Assembly (NCBI RefSeq): GCF_004792685.1
Contig: NZ_SRXT01000001.1
Coordinates: forward strand, 62,001-126,000
Origin: Sphingomonas gei
GTDB lineage: Bacteria; Pseudomonadota; Alphaproteobacteria; Sphingomonadales; Sphingomonadaceae
DNA: 64,000 nucleotides
Reading direction: 5' to 3'
Shown in pieces: positions 53,146 through 62,160 of this stretch. Every line of letters begins with the position of its first letter. Position 1 is the stretch's first letter. Made by a program: the position numbers and the translations under genes. The notes beneath the pieces were generated by a model that had not been told where the DNA came from, made no database searches, and saw only the letters and a list, made by a program, of their open reading frames with translations.

Positions 53146-56100
53146 ATGCGCCTCTCGCGTTTCTTCATCACGCGTCCGATCTTCGCGGCCGTTATCGCGG
53201 TCGTCATCACGATCCTCGGCGCGATCGCCTATGTGGCGCTGCCGATTTCGCAATATCCCGACATCGTCCCGCCGACGGTGACGGTCACCGCCGGCTATCC
53301 CGGCGCCTCGGCGGAGACGGTCGCCGAAACCGTCGCCGCGCCGATCGAGCAGGAAATCAACGGCGTCGACGACATGCTCTACCAGTCGTCGCAATCGACC
53401 GGCGACGGCAACGTCACGATCACCGTGACCTTCAAGTCCGGCACCGATCTCGATGCCGCGCAGGTGCTCGTCCAGAACCGCGTCGCAGTCGCGATTCCGC
53501 GGCTGCCCGAGGAAGTGCAACGCCTCGGCGTCGTCACGCGCAAGACCACCCCGGACTTCCTGATGGTGGTCAATCTGATCTCCCCCGACAAGTCGGTCGA
53601 TCGCAGCTACATCTCCAATTACGCGCTCACCCAGGTCAAGGACCGCTTGGCGCGGATCAACGGCGTCGGCGACGTGCGCATGTTCGGCGCGCGCGATTAT
53701 GCGATGCGAATCTGGATCGATCCGGGCCGCGCTGCCGCGCTCGACCTTACTGCGGGCGACATCGTCCAGGCGTTGCGCTCGCAGAACATCCAGGTCGCGG
53801 CGGGTACGCTCGGCCAGGCGGGCTCGACGCCAAGCGGTAACGCCTTCCAGCTCAACATCGAAACGCAGGGCCGGCTGAAGGATCCGAGCGAATTCGGCCA
53901 GGTGGTGATCCGCACCGATACCGACGGGCGCCAGGTTCGCGTCAGCGACGTGGCGCGCGTTGAACTCGGCGCGGCGGACTATTCGTCGAACACCTATCTC
54001 TCCAACCAGCCCACCGTCATCCTCGGCGTCTTCCAGCGCCCGGGCTCGAACGCGCTCGCCGCCGCCACCGCGGTCGAGGACGAGCTCAAGGCGATGTCGA
54101 AGAACTTCCCCAAGGGCCTCGAATATCGCGTCATCTACAACCCGACCGAGTTCATCTCGCAGTCGATCGACGCGGTCTATCACACGCTGGGCGAGGCGAT
54201 CCTGCTCGTCGTGCTCGTCGTCATCGTCTTCCTCCAGAAATGGCGCGCGGCGATCATCCCGGTGGTCGCGATTCCCGTCTCGCTGATCGGTACGATGGCG
54301 GTGCTGCTGCCGCTCGGTTACTCGCTCAACAACCTCTCGCTGTTCGGTCTGGTGCTGGCGATCGGCATCGTCGTCGACGACGCGATCGTCGTGGTCGAGA
54401 ATGTCGAGCGCAACCTGTCGCGCGGGATGACGCCGCTCGACGCTGCCCGGACGTCGATGGACGAAGTGTCGGGAGCGCTGGTCGCGATCGTGCTGGTGCT
54501 GCTCGCGGTGTTCCTGCCGACCCTGTTCCTCAATGGTCTCTCGGGCGCGTTCTACAAGCAGTTCGCCGTGACGATCTCGGTGGCGACTGCGATTTCGCTG
54601 CTGGTCTCGCTCACCCTCTCGCCGGCGCTCGCCGCCTTGCTGCTCAAGGGGCATGAGGGCGAGCCTAAGGGGCCGATCTCGCGCACGCTCCGCCGCGGTG
54701 CGGATGCGTTCAACCGCGGCTTCGAGCGGATGAGCGAGGGCTATTCGCGGCTGACCCTCGCGCTGGTGACGCGTCCCAAGCGGATGATGATCACCTATGT
54801 CGGACTGATCGCCGCCACGATCGGGCTGTTCTGGGTGACTCCGGTCGGCTTCATCCCGGCGCAGGACCAGGGATACTTCCTCACCGTGATTCAGCTGCCG
54901 CCGGGCTCGTCGCTCGAGCGCACCGACGAAGTGATGCGCAAGGTCGTCGCGCGCATCCTGCCGATCAAGGGCGTCAAGGGTTCGGTGATGCTCGCCGGCT
55001 TCGACGGCCCGTCGCAGACGCTCGCGCCGAACAGCGCCGCGGCTTATGTGCCACTGCTGTCGTTCGAGGAGCGCGCGAAGCTCGGCGTCAGCTATGCCGA
55101 GATCATGAACGAGGCGCGCACGCGCACCGCCGACATCAACGAGGCGATGCTGCTCGTCGTCCCGCCGCCGCTCATCCAGGGCATCGGCTCGGCCGGCGGC
55201 TATCGGATGATGGTCCAGGATCGCGGCGAGCATGGCTATGCCGAACTCGGCAAGACCGCCTACGGGCTGATCGGCCAGGCCAACCAGACCCCCGGCCTCA
55301 GCCAGATCTACACCTTCTTCAACACCGCTACGCCGCGAGTCTTCGCCGATATCGACCGGCGCAAGGCCAACCTGCTCGGCGTACCGCCCGAGCGCGTGTT
55401 CGAGGCGCTCAACGTCTATCTCGGCTCGGCCTTCGTCAACGACTTCAACATGCTCGGCCGCACCTATCGAGTGACCGCGCAAGCGGACGCGCCGTTCCGC
55501 GCCACCGAAGCCGACATCGCCAACCTCAAGACACGTTCGAACTCGGGCGCGATGGTGCCGATCGGCTCGGTCGCGACCTTCGAGAACAAGACCGGACCGT
55601 ATCGCGTCACGCGCTACAACCTGTTCCCGGCGGTCGAAGTCGATGGCGATACTGCGCCGGGCTACAGCTCGGGCAAGTCGCTCGACACGATGGAGCAGCT
55701 CGCGAGCACATTGCCCGCCGGCTACAGCGCCGAATGGACCGGCATCGCTTTCCAGCAGAAGATGGCGGGAAGCACTGCGGGACTCGTATTCGGGCTGGCC
55801 GTGCTGTTCGTCTTCCTGGTGCTGGCGGCGCAATATGAGAGCCTGACGATGCCGCTGGCGATCATCCTGATCGTGCCGATGTGTCTGCTCGCGGCAATGG
55901 CCGGGGTGAATCTGCGGGGTATGGACAACAACGTCCTCACCCAGATCGGCCTCGTCGTGCTGATCGCGCTCGCCGCGAAGAACGCGATCCTCGTGGTCGA
56001 GTTCGCCAAGCAGGCCGAGGAGGAAGACGGGCTGTCGCCGGTCGAGGCGGCGGTGCGTGCCGCACGCGATCGTCTGCGGCCGATCCTGATGACGTCGTTC

Positions 56101-56328
56101 GCGTTCATCCTCGGCGCGGTGCCGCTGCTGATCGCGAGCGGGGCAGGGGCCGAGCTCCGCCAGGCGCTGGGCACTGCGGTGTTCTTCGGGATGATGGGCG
56201 TGACCGCCTTCGGTCTGCTCTTCACCCCAACCTTCTACGTCGTCTGCCGCGGGCTTGGACAGCGTCTCGCGCGCAGACGGCGTGGATCGGGCGGACACGC
56301 CGAACCCGTGCTGCAGCCTGCCGAGTAA
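53146..56328 (+). CDS. RND multidrug efflux pump, HAE1 family (AcrB-like)
   Basis: Proton-driven inner-membrane pump of 1060 residues, the usual length. It begins with the typical MRLSRFFITRPIFAAV helix. The proton-relay Asp pair is in GIVVDDAIVVVENVER (about residue 410), and the second transmembrane bundle contains LVVLIALAAKNAILVVEFA with the conserved Lys. Porter-domain sequence such as PDIVPPTVTVTAGYPGAS is standard. It should expel hydrophobic drugs or detergents through the adaptor and outer-membrane factor of the same operon. The start has AGGAG 8 nt upstream. Confidence 0.96.
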   Translation: MRLSRFFITRPIFAAVIAVVITILGAIAYVALPISQYPDIVPPTVTVTAGYPGASAETVAETVAAPIEQEINGVDDMLYQSSQSTGDGNVTITVTFKSGTDLDAAQVLVQNRVAVAIPRLPEEVQRLGVVTRKTTPDFLMVVNLISPDKSVDRSYISNYALTQVKDRLARINGVGDVRMFGARDYAMRIWIDPGRAAALDLTAGDIVQALRSQNIQVAAGTLGQAGSTPSGNAFQLNIETQGRLKDPSEFGQVVIRTDTDGRQVRVSDVARVELGAADYSSNTYLSNQPTVILGVFQRPGSNALAAATAVEDELKAMSKNFPKGLEYRVIYNPTEFISQSIDAVYHTLGEAILLVVLVVIVFLQKWRAAIIPVVAIPVSLIGTMAVLLPLGYSLNNLSLFGLVLAIGIVVDDAIVVVENVERNLSRGMTPLDAARTSMDEVSGALVAIVLVLLAVFLPTLFLNGLSGAFYKQFAVTISVATAISLLVSLTLSPALAALLLKGHEGEPKGPISRTLRRGADAFNRGFERMSEGYSRLTLALVTRPKRMMITYVGLIAATIGLFWVTPVGFIPAQDQGYFLTVIQLPPGSSLERTDEVMRKVVARILPIKGVKGSVMLAGFDGPSQTLAPNSAAAYVPLLSFEERAKLGVSYAEIMNEARTRTADINEAMLLVVPPPLIQGIGSAGGYRMMVQDRGEHGYAELGKTAYGLIGQANQTPGLSQIYTFFNTATPRVFADIDRRKANLLGVPPERVFEALNVYLGSAFVNDFNMLGRTYRVTAQADAPFRATEADIANLKTRSNSGAMVPIGSVATFENKTGPYRVTRYNLFPAVEVDGDTAPGYSSGKSLDTMEQLASTLPAGYSAEWTGIAFQQKMAGSTAGLVFGLAVLFVFLVLAAQYESLTMPLAIILIVPMCLLAAMAGVNLRGMDNNVLTQIGLVVLIALAAKNAILVVEFAKQAEEEDGLSPVEAAVRAARDRLRPILMTSFAFILGAVPLLIASGAGAELRQALGTAVFFGMMGVTAFGLLFTPTFYVVCRGLGQRLARRRRGSGGHAEPVLQPAE

Positions 56329-56335
56329 CCAATAG

Positions 56336-56419
56336 CCGTCACCCCGGCGAAGGCCGGGGCCCAGAGCCGGAAACGACATCGCTCGTGACTCTGGGTCCCG
56401 GCTTTCGCCGGGATGACGG
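56336..56419. repeat. REP-type inverted repeat inside the RND operon
   Basis: CCGTCACCCCGGCGAAGGCCG at the left (first 20 bases taken) faces CGGCTTTCGCCGGGATGACGG at the right; CCAGAG and CTCTGG units lie inside. It fills the gap between the pump and the outer-membrane factor genes and closely resembles 43551-43620. Confidence 0.85.
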
Positions 56420-56435
56420 AGGGAAGGAAAGTAGA

Positions 56436-57836
56436 ATGACCTACCGCAATCTATTCGCCGCAGCCTCGGCACTCGCGCTCGCCGCCTGCGCCGCCGGTCC
56501 GAACTACACCGCTCCGGTGCACCCGCAGACCGCTGCCGGCAATTTCATCGCCGCCAGCCCGGCGGTCACTCCCCAACCGGTCAAGGGCGACTGGTGGCGG
56601 CTCTACAACGACCCGGTGCTCGACAGCCTCGTCACCGACGCGCTGGCCGCGAACACCGACATTCGCGGCGCCGTCGCCCGAATCGCCCGCGCGCGCGCTG
56701 TGCTGCGCGGTGCGCGTGCCGATCGGCTGCCCCAGGCTGGGGTGAGCGCCGGCGCCAATTACGGGCGTGTCCCCGAAAGCCAGCGCCCCGCAGGCGCCCC
56801 GCGCGAGGATTGGCAGCTCGATGCCGGGCTCGACGTCTCCTACGAGGTCGACCTGTTCGGCCGCGTCTCGCGTAACGTCGAGGCCGGCCGTGGAGACCTG
56901 GCCGCCGCCGAGGCCGATGCCGACGCGGTCCGTGTGATCGTCGCTGCCGAGACTGCGCGGGCCTATGCCGATGCGGCCTCCGCCGCCGAACGGCTCGCAG
57001 TCGCCGAACGCATCGTCAAACTGCTCGACCAATCGATCGACTTGACCGAGCGCCGCCGCGGCGTCGGCCTCGCCACGCGGCTCGACACCGCCCGCATCGG
57101 CGCATTGCGCAACCAGCGCCAGGCCGAAGTTCCGGCGCTCGCCGCCGAGCGCGACGCGGCATTGTTCCGCCTCGCCACGCTCACCGGGCGGGCGCCCGCG
57201 GACCTGCCGCAAGCCGCCCGTGGACGCACCGAGACGCTCCGCCTCGACCAGCCGATCCCGGTCGGCGACGGCGCTGCCTTGCTCGCCCGGCGCCCCGACA
57301 TCCGCGCCGCCGAGCGCCGCCTCGCCGCCAACACTGCGCGGATCGGCGTCGCCACCGCGGACCTCTATCCGCGGATCAGCCTGGGCGGATCGGTCGGCTC
57401 GACCGGCAACAATATCGGGGACATCTTCACCGGCGGGCCGCTGCGTTGGCTGCTCGGTGGGCTGATCAACTGGGCAGTGAACCCCGAGCCGGCGCGCGCG
57501 CGCGTCGCCGCGGCGGAGGCCGACACCCAGGCCTCGCTGGCGAATTTCGATGGCGTCGTGCTCGGCGCGCTACAGGAAACCGAGACGGCGCTTTCGGCTT
57601 ATGCCCATGCGCTCGAGCGCCGCACCGCGCTCCAGGCAGCGCAGACCGAAGCGCGGGCTGCGGTCAACATCGCCCGCGCCCGCCAGCGCGAAGGCGATAT
57701 CGACTCGCTGGCTTTGCTCGATGCCGAACGCACCTTCGCCGACGCCGAGGCCGCACTAGCGACGGCGGATGCGCAGATCGCCGATACGCAGGTCGACCTG
57801 TTCAAGGCACTGGGCGGCGGGTGGCAGACGACCTAA
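56436..57836 (+). CDS. RND outer-membrane factor lipoprotein, NodT family
   Basis: Outer-membrane channel of 466 residues. The signal peptide ends in lipobox LAAC, followed by AAGPNYTAP. Two OEP repeats with long coiled coils follow, containing ANTDIRGAVARIARARAVLRG and LLARRPDIRAAERRLAANTA. The ATG at 56436 has GGAAGG about 9 nt upstream. It is the third component of the RND pump. It is distinct from the outer-membrane factor of the ABC operon although of equal length. Confidence 0.92.
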   Translation: MTYRNLFAAASALALAACAAGPNYTAPVHPQTAAGNFIAASPAVTPQPVKGDWWRLYNDPVLDSLVTDALAANTDIRGAVARIARARAVLRGARADRLPQAGVSAGANYGRVPESQRPAGAPREDWQLDAGLDVSYEVDLFGRVSRNVEAGRGDLAAAEADADAVRVIVAAETARAYADAASAAERLAVAERIVKLLDQSIDLTERRRGVGLATRLDTARIGALRNQRQAEVPALAAERDAALFRLATLTGRAPADLPQAARGRTETLRLDQPIPVGDGAALLARRPDIRAAERRLAANTARIGVATADLYPRISLGGSVGSTGNNIGDIFTGGPLRWLLGGLINWAVNPEPARARVAAAEADTQASLANFDGVVLGALQETETALSAYAHALERRTALQAAQTEARAAVNIARARQREGDIDSLALLDAERTFADAEAALATADAQIADTQVDLFKALGGGWQTT

Positions 57837-57842
57837 GGCAAA

Positions 57843-57950
57843 CCGTCACCCCCGCGAAAGCGGGGGCCCATCTCCCGAACTAGCGGCAAATGCGCCGGTA
57901 CGCGTGTGGATATCGCTGGAGATGGATCCCCGTTTTCGCGGGGATGACGG
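57843..57950. repeat. REP-type inverted repeat between convergent genes
   Basis: CCGTCACCCCCGCGAAAGCG at the left pairs with CGTTTTCGCGGGGATGACGG at the right; inside are CCATCTCC and GGAGATGG units. It lies between the outer-membrane factor stop (+) and the dipeptidase stop (-). The right half is nearly identical to 9106-9140. Confidence 0.85.
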
Positions 57951-57969
57951 AATGGATTGGTATGAAGCT

Positions 57970-59160
57970 TTACCGCCCCTTGCGCTCGTCCGCGATGCGC
58001 ACCAGCCGCAGCACGTTGCCGCTCCACATCTTCTCGATATCCGCCGCCGAATAGCCGGCCTGGCGCAGCCGCGCAGTGACCTTGGGCAAGGCGTCGATAT
58101 CCTCTAAGCCGGGGACGCCGCCGCCGCCGTCCCAATCGGCGCCGAAGCAGACATGGTCGACTCCCGCCACCTGGATCAAGTGGAGTACCAGCCGCATATA
58201 GGTCTCGAAATCGGCCTGTTGCGACGGCGCAGTCGCCTCGATTGCGCGCAGCCGGCGCGTGAGCGCGGCGACCTGTTCGCCGGTCAGTCCCAGCTTGCCG
58301 GCGTCCTCTAGTTTATCCGAAATCTCCGAACGCTCGGCGTTGGGGTTCGACTTGCCGAGATAGGCGGCGTTGGCGCAGATCGCTCCGCCCGAGGCGGCCA
58401 GCTTGCGGAGGCGCGCATCGTCGAGGTTGCGGGCATGATCGAAGATCGCCTTGGATCCCGAATGCGACAGGATCACCGGCGTCTTTGACAATGCGATCAT
58501 CTGGTCGAGCACTGCGTCCGACGCATGGCTGGCATCGAGCACCATTCCCAACCGATTCATTTCGGCGACCCATTGCCTGCCGAGCGGGCTCAGCCCGTTC
58601 CATTTCGGCGTGTCGGTCGCCGAATCCGCGAACTGGTTGTTCCGGAAATGCACCGGCGACGCCATCCGCACGCCACGGCGATAGAATTCGCCCAGCAGCG
58701 ACAGGTCTTCGCCCAGCGGATAGCTATTCTCGATGCTGATGAAGCCGAAGCGCTTGCCGGCCTTGTCGAGCCGCGCCGCATCGCTCGCCTTGGTCGCCAG
58801 CCCGATCCGGTCAGGGAACTTGCTCAAAGTCGCGTGGATCTCGTCTGAGCGTCCCAGCGCGAAGGCCTTCGCCGCAGCATAGCCCTCAGGGGTCAGCGGC
58901 CCAGAAGCCGTATAGATCACGAAGAACCCGCCATCCAGGTCGCCAGCATCCATCCGGCCGAGATCGACCTGCGCCGGATCGGTGGCGTGATCATGCCGCG
59001 CGCCGAAATCCCAGCCCGGGCGGCTGAAATGGATTGGCGTGTCGAGATGCGTGTCCAGCGTCAGCAGTCGCCTGTGCAGATCGGAATCGTCGCCCGGCAC
59101 GGCGTGCGTCGTTGCGCAGGCAGTGGTGGCGAGCAGGGCAAGCAGAACGAGCTTCTTCAT
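57970..59160 (-). CDS. Membrane dipeptidase, peptidase family M19
   Basis: Zinc-dependent dipeptidase of 396 residues, exported with a lipoprotein-like signal (MKKLVLLALLATTAC). Metal ligands are visible: the first HxD in LDTHLDTPIHF, the bridging Glu in ISIENSYPLG, His in LDASHASD and His in ILSHSGS. CFGADWDGGGG near the C-terminus is also family-typical. It would cleave dipeptides, including D-amino-acid-containing ones, in the periplasm. The ATG at 59160 starts the signal peptide; a longer frame to 59184 does not improve it. Monocistronic as far as seen. Confidence 0.9.
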   Translation of the reverse strand: MKKLVLLALLATTACATTHAVPGDDSDLHRRLLTLDTHLDTPIHFSRPGWDFGARHDHATDPAQVDLGRMDAGDLDGGFFVIYTASGPLTPEGYAAAKAFALGRSDEIHATLSKFPDRIGLATKASDAARLDKAGKRFGFISIENSYPLGEDLSLLGEFYRRGVRMASPVHFRNNQFADSATDTPKWNGLSPLGRQWVAEMNRLGMVLDASHASDAVLDQMIALSKTPVILSHSGSKAIFDHARNLDDARLRKLAASGGAICANAAYLGKSNPNAERSEISDKLEDAGKLGLTGEQVAALTRRLRAIEATAPSQQADFETYMRLVLHLIQVAGVDHVCFGADWDGGGGVPGLEDIDALPKVTARLRQAGYSAADIEKMWSGNVLRLVRIADERKGR

Positions 59161-59263
59161 CGGGCGACCTCGGATCAACGGCAACTGACTCCAGCATGGC
59201 GTTCCGCGCCGCCGCCGTACAGCCCGCCGAAAACGCAGGCCCCATAGCGCGCAGGAATAGGCG

Positions 59264-60571
59264 CTATTCCGCCGCGACTGCAGCCAAACTCCCAGGGTCC
59301 TTGCGATAGCGGAAAGCCGCGAGGCTCGTCGGCTTCATCTCGATCGAGAAGCCCGGCAGGGTCGGCGCGCGATAGGCACCGTTTTCGATCACGCACGGAG
59401 CGACGAAATGCTCGTGGAGATGATCGACATATTCGATCACGCGCCCCTCGGACGTCCCTGCGAAGCACAGGTAATCGATCATCGCAAGGTGCTGGACATA
59501 TTCGCAAAGTCCGACGCCGCCGGCATGCGGGCATACCGGCAGATGGTATTTCGCGGCCATCAGCAGCACGCTGAGCACTTCGTTGACGCCGCCCAGCCGG
59601 CATGCGTCGATCTGCACCACGTCGATTGCGCCGCGCATGATGAACTGCTTGAAGACCACGCGGTTCTGGCACATCTCGCCGCTGGCGACGCGCATTGGCG
59701 CGACGGCCTCGCGGATCTGGCGGTGCCCCTCGACATCGTCGGGGCTCGTCGGTTCCTCGATGAACCAGGGATCGGCAAAGGCCAGCGCGCCGAGATGCGC
59801 GATTGCCTGATCGACTTCCCACACCTGGTTGGCGTCGATCATCAGCTTGCGATCGGGGCCGAGCGCCTCGCGCGCGATCCGCAGGCGGCGGATATCGTCT
59901 TCGACCGAGCGTCCGACCTTGAGCTTCACATGGTCGAAACCCTCGGCCACGGCTTCGCGGCACAGCCGTTCGAGCTTGTCGTCCGAATAGCCGAGCCAGC
60001 CGGCCGACGTGGTGTAAGCGGGATAACCCTGGTCGAGCAACGTCGCGAAGCGCTCGGCCTTGCCCTCGGCGCGCGCCTCGAGCAGCGCCAGCCCTTCCTC
60101 GGGCGTGATGCAATCGGTGATATAGCGAAAGTCGATCAACCCGATGAGCTCGGCGGGGCGCATCTCGCCGATCAGCTGCCACAAAGGCTTGCCCGCGATC
60201 TTGGCGAGCAGATCCCAGACGGCGTTGACCACGGCGCCGGTGGCGAGATGGATCACGCCCTTTTCGGGCCCGATCCAGCGCAATTGGCTGTCGCCGGTGA
60301 CGTGCCGCCAGAAGCGCGCGCCGTCTTCGCGGATCCAGTCGAGGTCGAGGCCCTCGACCAGCGGCGCCAGCGCCTCGATCGCGGCGCAGACGATGTCGTT
60401 GCCGCGGCCGATCGTGAAGGTGAGGCCATGCCCGGCCAGCCCGTCATCGGTATCGAGAATGCAGTAGGCCGCCGAATAATCCGGATCGGGGTTCATCGCG
60501 TCCGACCCGTCGAGCATCTGCGAGGTCGGGAAGCGAACGTCGAGCACGCGCATCTTACGAATGACGGTCAT
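59264..60571 (-). CDS. L-fuconate dehydratase
   Basis: Enolase-superfamily dehydratase of 435 residues that converts L-fuconate to 2-keto-3-deoxy-L-fuconate. The N-terminal capping domain has the fuconate dehydratase signature DGSDAMNPDPDYSAAY. The barrel carries the KxK base in VKLKVG, metal ligands in MIDANQVW, FIEEPTS and ASGEMCQNR, and the His in CPHAGGVGL. The start at 60571 gives the usual N-terminus but lacks a strong Shine-Dalgarno; the frame extends to 60646. It diverges from the mutarotase-AKR-SDR operon across about 230 nt. Confidence 0.92.
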   Translation of the reverse strand: MTVIRKMRVLDVRFPTSQMLDGSDAMNPDPDYSAAYCILDTDDGLAGHGLTFTIGRGNDIVCAAIEALAPLVEGLDLDWIREDGARFWRHVTGDSQLRWIGPEKGVIHLATGAVVNAVWDLLAKIAGKPLWQLIGEMRPAELIGLIDFRYITDCITPEEGLALLEARAEGKAERFATLLDQGYPAYTTSAGWLGYSDDKLERLCREAVAEGFDHVKLKVGRSVEDDIRRLRIAREALGPDRKLMIDANQVWEVDQAIAHLGALAFADPWFIEEPTSPDDVEGHRQIREAVAPMRVASGEMCQNRVVFKQFIMRGAIDVVQIDACRLGGVNEVLSVLLMAAKYHLPVCPHAGGVGLCEYVQHLAMIDYLCFAGTSEGRVIEYVDHLHEHFVAPCVIENGAYRAPTLPGFSIEMKPTSLAAFRYRKDPGSLAAVAAE

Positions 60572-60686
60572 CGGGCGGAGACCGGAGCCCGATACTCTTG
60601 CCGCCGCATCACGCGTGCCCATCCGCTCATCGGTCTGCCCCTCCAAAAGCGCGGCACGATTGTCCGGGCTCTCTCACCCGCATGTT

Positions 60687-60717
60687 CGCAGATGATTTAC
60701 GTTTTTATATGTGCGAG
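60687..60717 (+). promoter_or_regulatory. Conserved fucose-locus motif, copy 1
   Basis: GTTTTTATATGTGCGAG (60701-60717) matches GTTTTTATATGCGCAAG at 63788-63804 at 15 of 17 positions. An outer imperfect palindrome CGCAGAT (60687-60693) and ATGTGCG (60709-60715) surrounds it. It is 86 nt upstream of the mutarotase ATG. Either a -10-like promoter core (TATATG) or an operator of the IclR regulator encoded nearby. Confidence 0.6.
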
Positions 60718-60802
60718 TTGAATATGGTGCAAGTTTCCCGTTGTGCTAAGAGCGCGGTGAGGATCACAGCGCCGATGACAATGGCCGCGAAGAAGGAACA
60801 GG

Positions 60803-61138
60803 ATGGCACGCCGGCACTGCTTTGCGCTCGACCTTGTCGACGATGCCACGCTCATCGCCGATTACGAAGCGCGCCACGCGCCCGACTCGGTCTGGCCGGT
60901 CGTGCTCGATCATCTCCGCGCCCAGGGCGTCGAGACGATGGAGATCTGGCGAACCGGCGATCGCATGATGATGATCGCCGAAGTCGCCGACGATTATCCC
61001 CGCGCGGTCGATGCCCCCACCGAAATCGACGATTGGGAACAGCTGATGTGGCGCTACCAGCGCGCACTGCCGCATGCCGCGCCAGGCGAGAAATGGGTGC
61101 CGATGCAGCGCATCTTCGCATTCGGCGAGACGCGATGA
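60803..61138 (+). CDS. L-rhamnose/L-fucose mutarotase family protein
   Basis: A 111-residue protein of the RhaM (L-rhamnose mutarotase) family, a ferredoxin-like fold that interconverts sugar anomers. The N-terminal FALDLVDDATLIADYEARHA, MEIWRTGDRMMMIAEV and WVPMQRIFAF are family segments. Given the fucose genes around it, the substrate is likely L-fucose rather than L-rhamnose (inference). The ATG at 60803 has AAGGA upstream. It overlaps the next gene by ATGA. Confidence 0.88.
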   Translation: MARRHCFALDLVDDATLIADYEARHAPDSVWPVVLDHLRAQGVETMEIWRTGDRMMMIAEVADDYPRAVDAPTEIDDWEQLMWRYQRALPHAAPGEKWVPMQRIFAFGETR

Positions 61139-62160
61139 TCCGGACACGCCGCCTGCCGAGCTGCGATCTGGAGCTTCCCGAACTCGGGCTGGGGACCGCG
61201 CCGCTCGGCAATCTCTATCGTACCGTCTCCGACGAAGACGCTGCCGCCACGATAAGCGCCGCGTTCGCCGGCGGCACGCTCTATGCCGATACCGCGCCTT
61301 ATTACGGCTTCGGCCTCGCCGAGAAACGGCTCGGCGCTGGGCTGCGTACGGCGGCCCATGTCGTCGTCTCGACGAAGGTCGGGCGGCTGCTCCATCGCGT
61401 CGACGGTCCGCTGCCGCCGGAACGCCACGGCTATCGCTCGGTCGAGCCTTACGAGCCCGTCTACGATTATTCCTATGACGGGGTGCTGCGCTCGCACGAA
61501 GCCAGCCTCGCGCGGCTCGGCGTCGACCGTATCCACATCCTGCTCGTCCACGATATCGGCCGGCTGACGCATGGCGAGGCCCATGCCGATCGCATGGCCG
61601 AACTCGCCGGCGGGCTCCGCGCGCTCGAGCGGCTGCGCGGCGAGGGCACGATCACTGCGTTCGGCATCGGCGTCAACGAATGCGAAGTCGCGCTCGAATT
61701 GCTCGACCGCGGGCCGCTCGACCTGATCCTGCTCGCCGGGCGCTATACCCTGCTCGAACAGGGCGCACTCGATGCACTGCTGCCGCGCTGCGCAGCATCG
61801 GGGACGGGGGTGGTCGTCGGCGGCCCGTATAATAGCGGGATTTTGGCGGGGCAGGGCGCGCGGGCGGATGCGCATTACGACTATGGGGCAGCCCCGACGC
61901 CGATCGTCGAACGGGCGCGGCAGATCGAGGCGGTCTGCACCCGCCACAATGTCGCGCTCGGCGCTGCCGCGCTCCAGTTCGTGCTCGCGCATCCCACGGT
62001 GGTGAGCGTCGTGCCCGGCCTGGCGAGCGCGCGAGAAGTCGCCGATACCTTTGCCCGGCATTCGGTGCCGATCCCCCCCCAGCTCTGGGCCGAACTGAAA
62101 CATCTCGGATTGCTGCGCGCCGATGCGCCGGTCGAACCTTCGGAGACTCGTACGACATGA
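61135..62160 (+). CDS. Aldo/keto reductase, probable L-fucose dehydrogenase
   Basis: NAD(P)-dependent AKR of 341 residues. The catalytic tetrad is visible: Asp in ADTAPYYGFGLAEKRLG, Tyr in the same segment, Lys in VSTKVGRLL and His in ILLVHDIGR. It resembles the D-threo-aldose 1-dehydrogenase / L-fucose dehydrogenase group, including HGYRSVEPYEPVYDYSYDG. It would oxidise L-fucose to L-fuconolactone. It overlaps both neighbours by ATGA, indicating translational coupling in the fucose operon. Confidence 0.9.
   Translation: MIRTRRLPSCDLELPELGLGTAPLGNLYRTVSDEDAAATISAAFAGGTLYADTAPYYGFGLAEKRLGAGLRTAAHVVVSTKVGRLLHRVDGPLPPERHGYRSVEPYEPVYDYSYDGVLRSHEASLARLGVDRIHILLVHDIGRLTHGEAHADRMAELAGGLRALERLRGEGTITAFGIGVNECEVALELLDRGPLDLILLAGRYTLLEQGALDALLPRCAASGTGVVVGGPYNSGILAGQGARADAHYDYGAAPTPIVERARQIEAVCTRHNVALGAAALQFVLAHPTVVSVVPGLASAREVADTFARHSVPIPPQLWAELKHLGLLRADAPVEPSETRTT

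Noticed and set aside
52942..56472. 1176-residue minus-strand frame opposite the RND pump
   Set aside because: Low-complexity Arg/Asp/His-rich translation without motifs, mirror of the AcrB-like gene and of a repeat element.
9106..57950. CRISPR array from the recurrent CGTCATCCC-type repeats
   Set aside because: The units are dispersed singly over 50 kb as inverted hairpins; there are no regular spacers and no cas genes.
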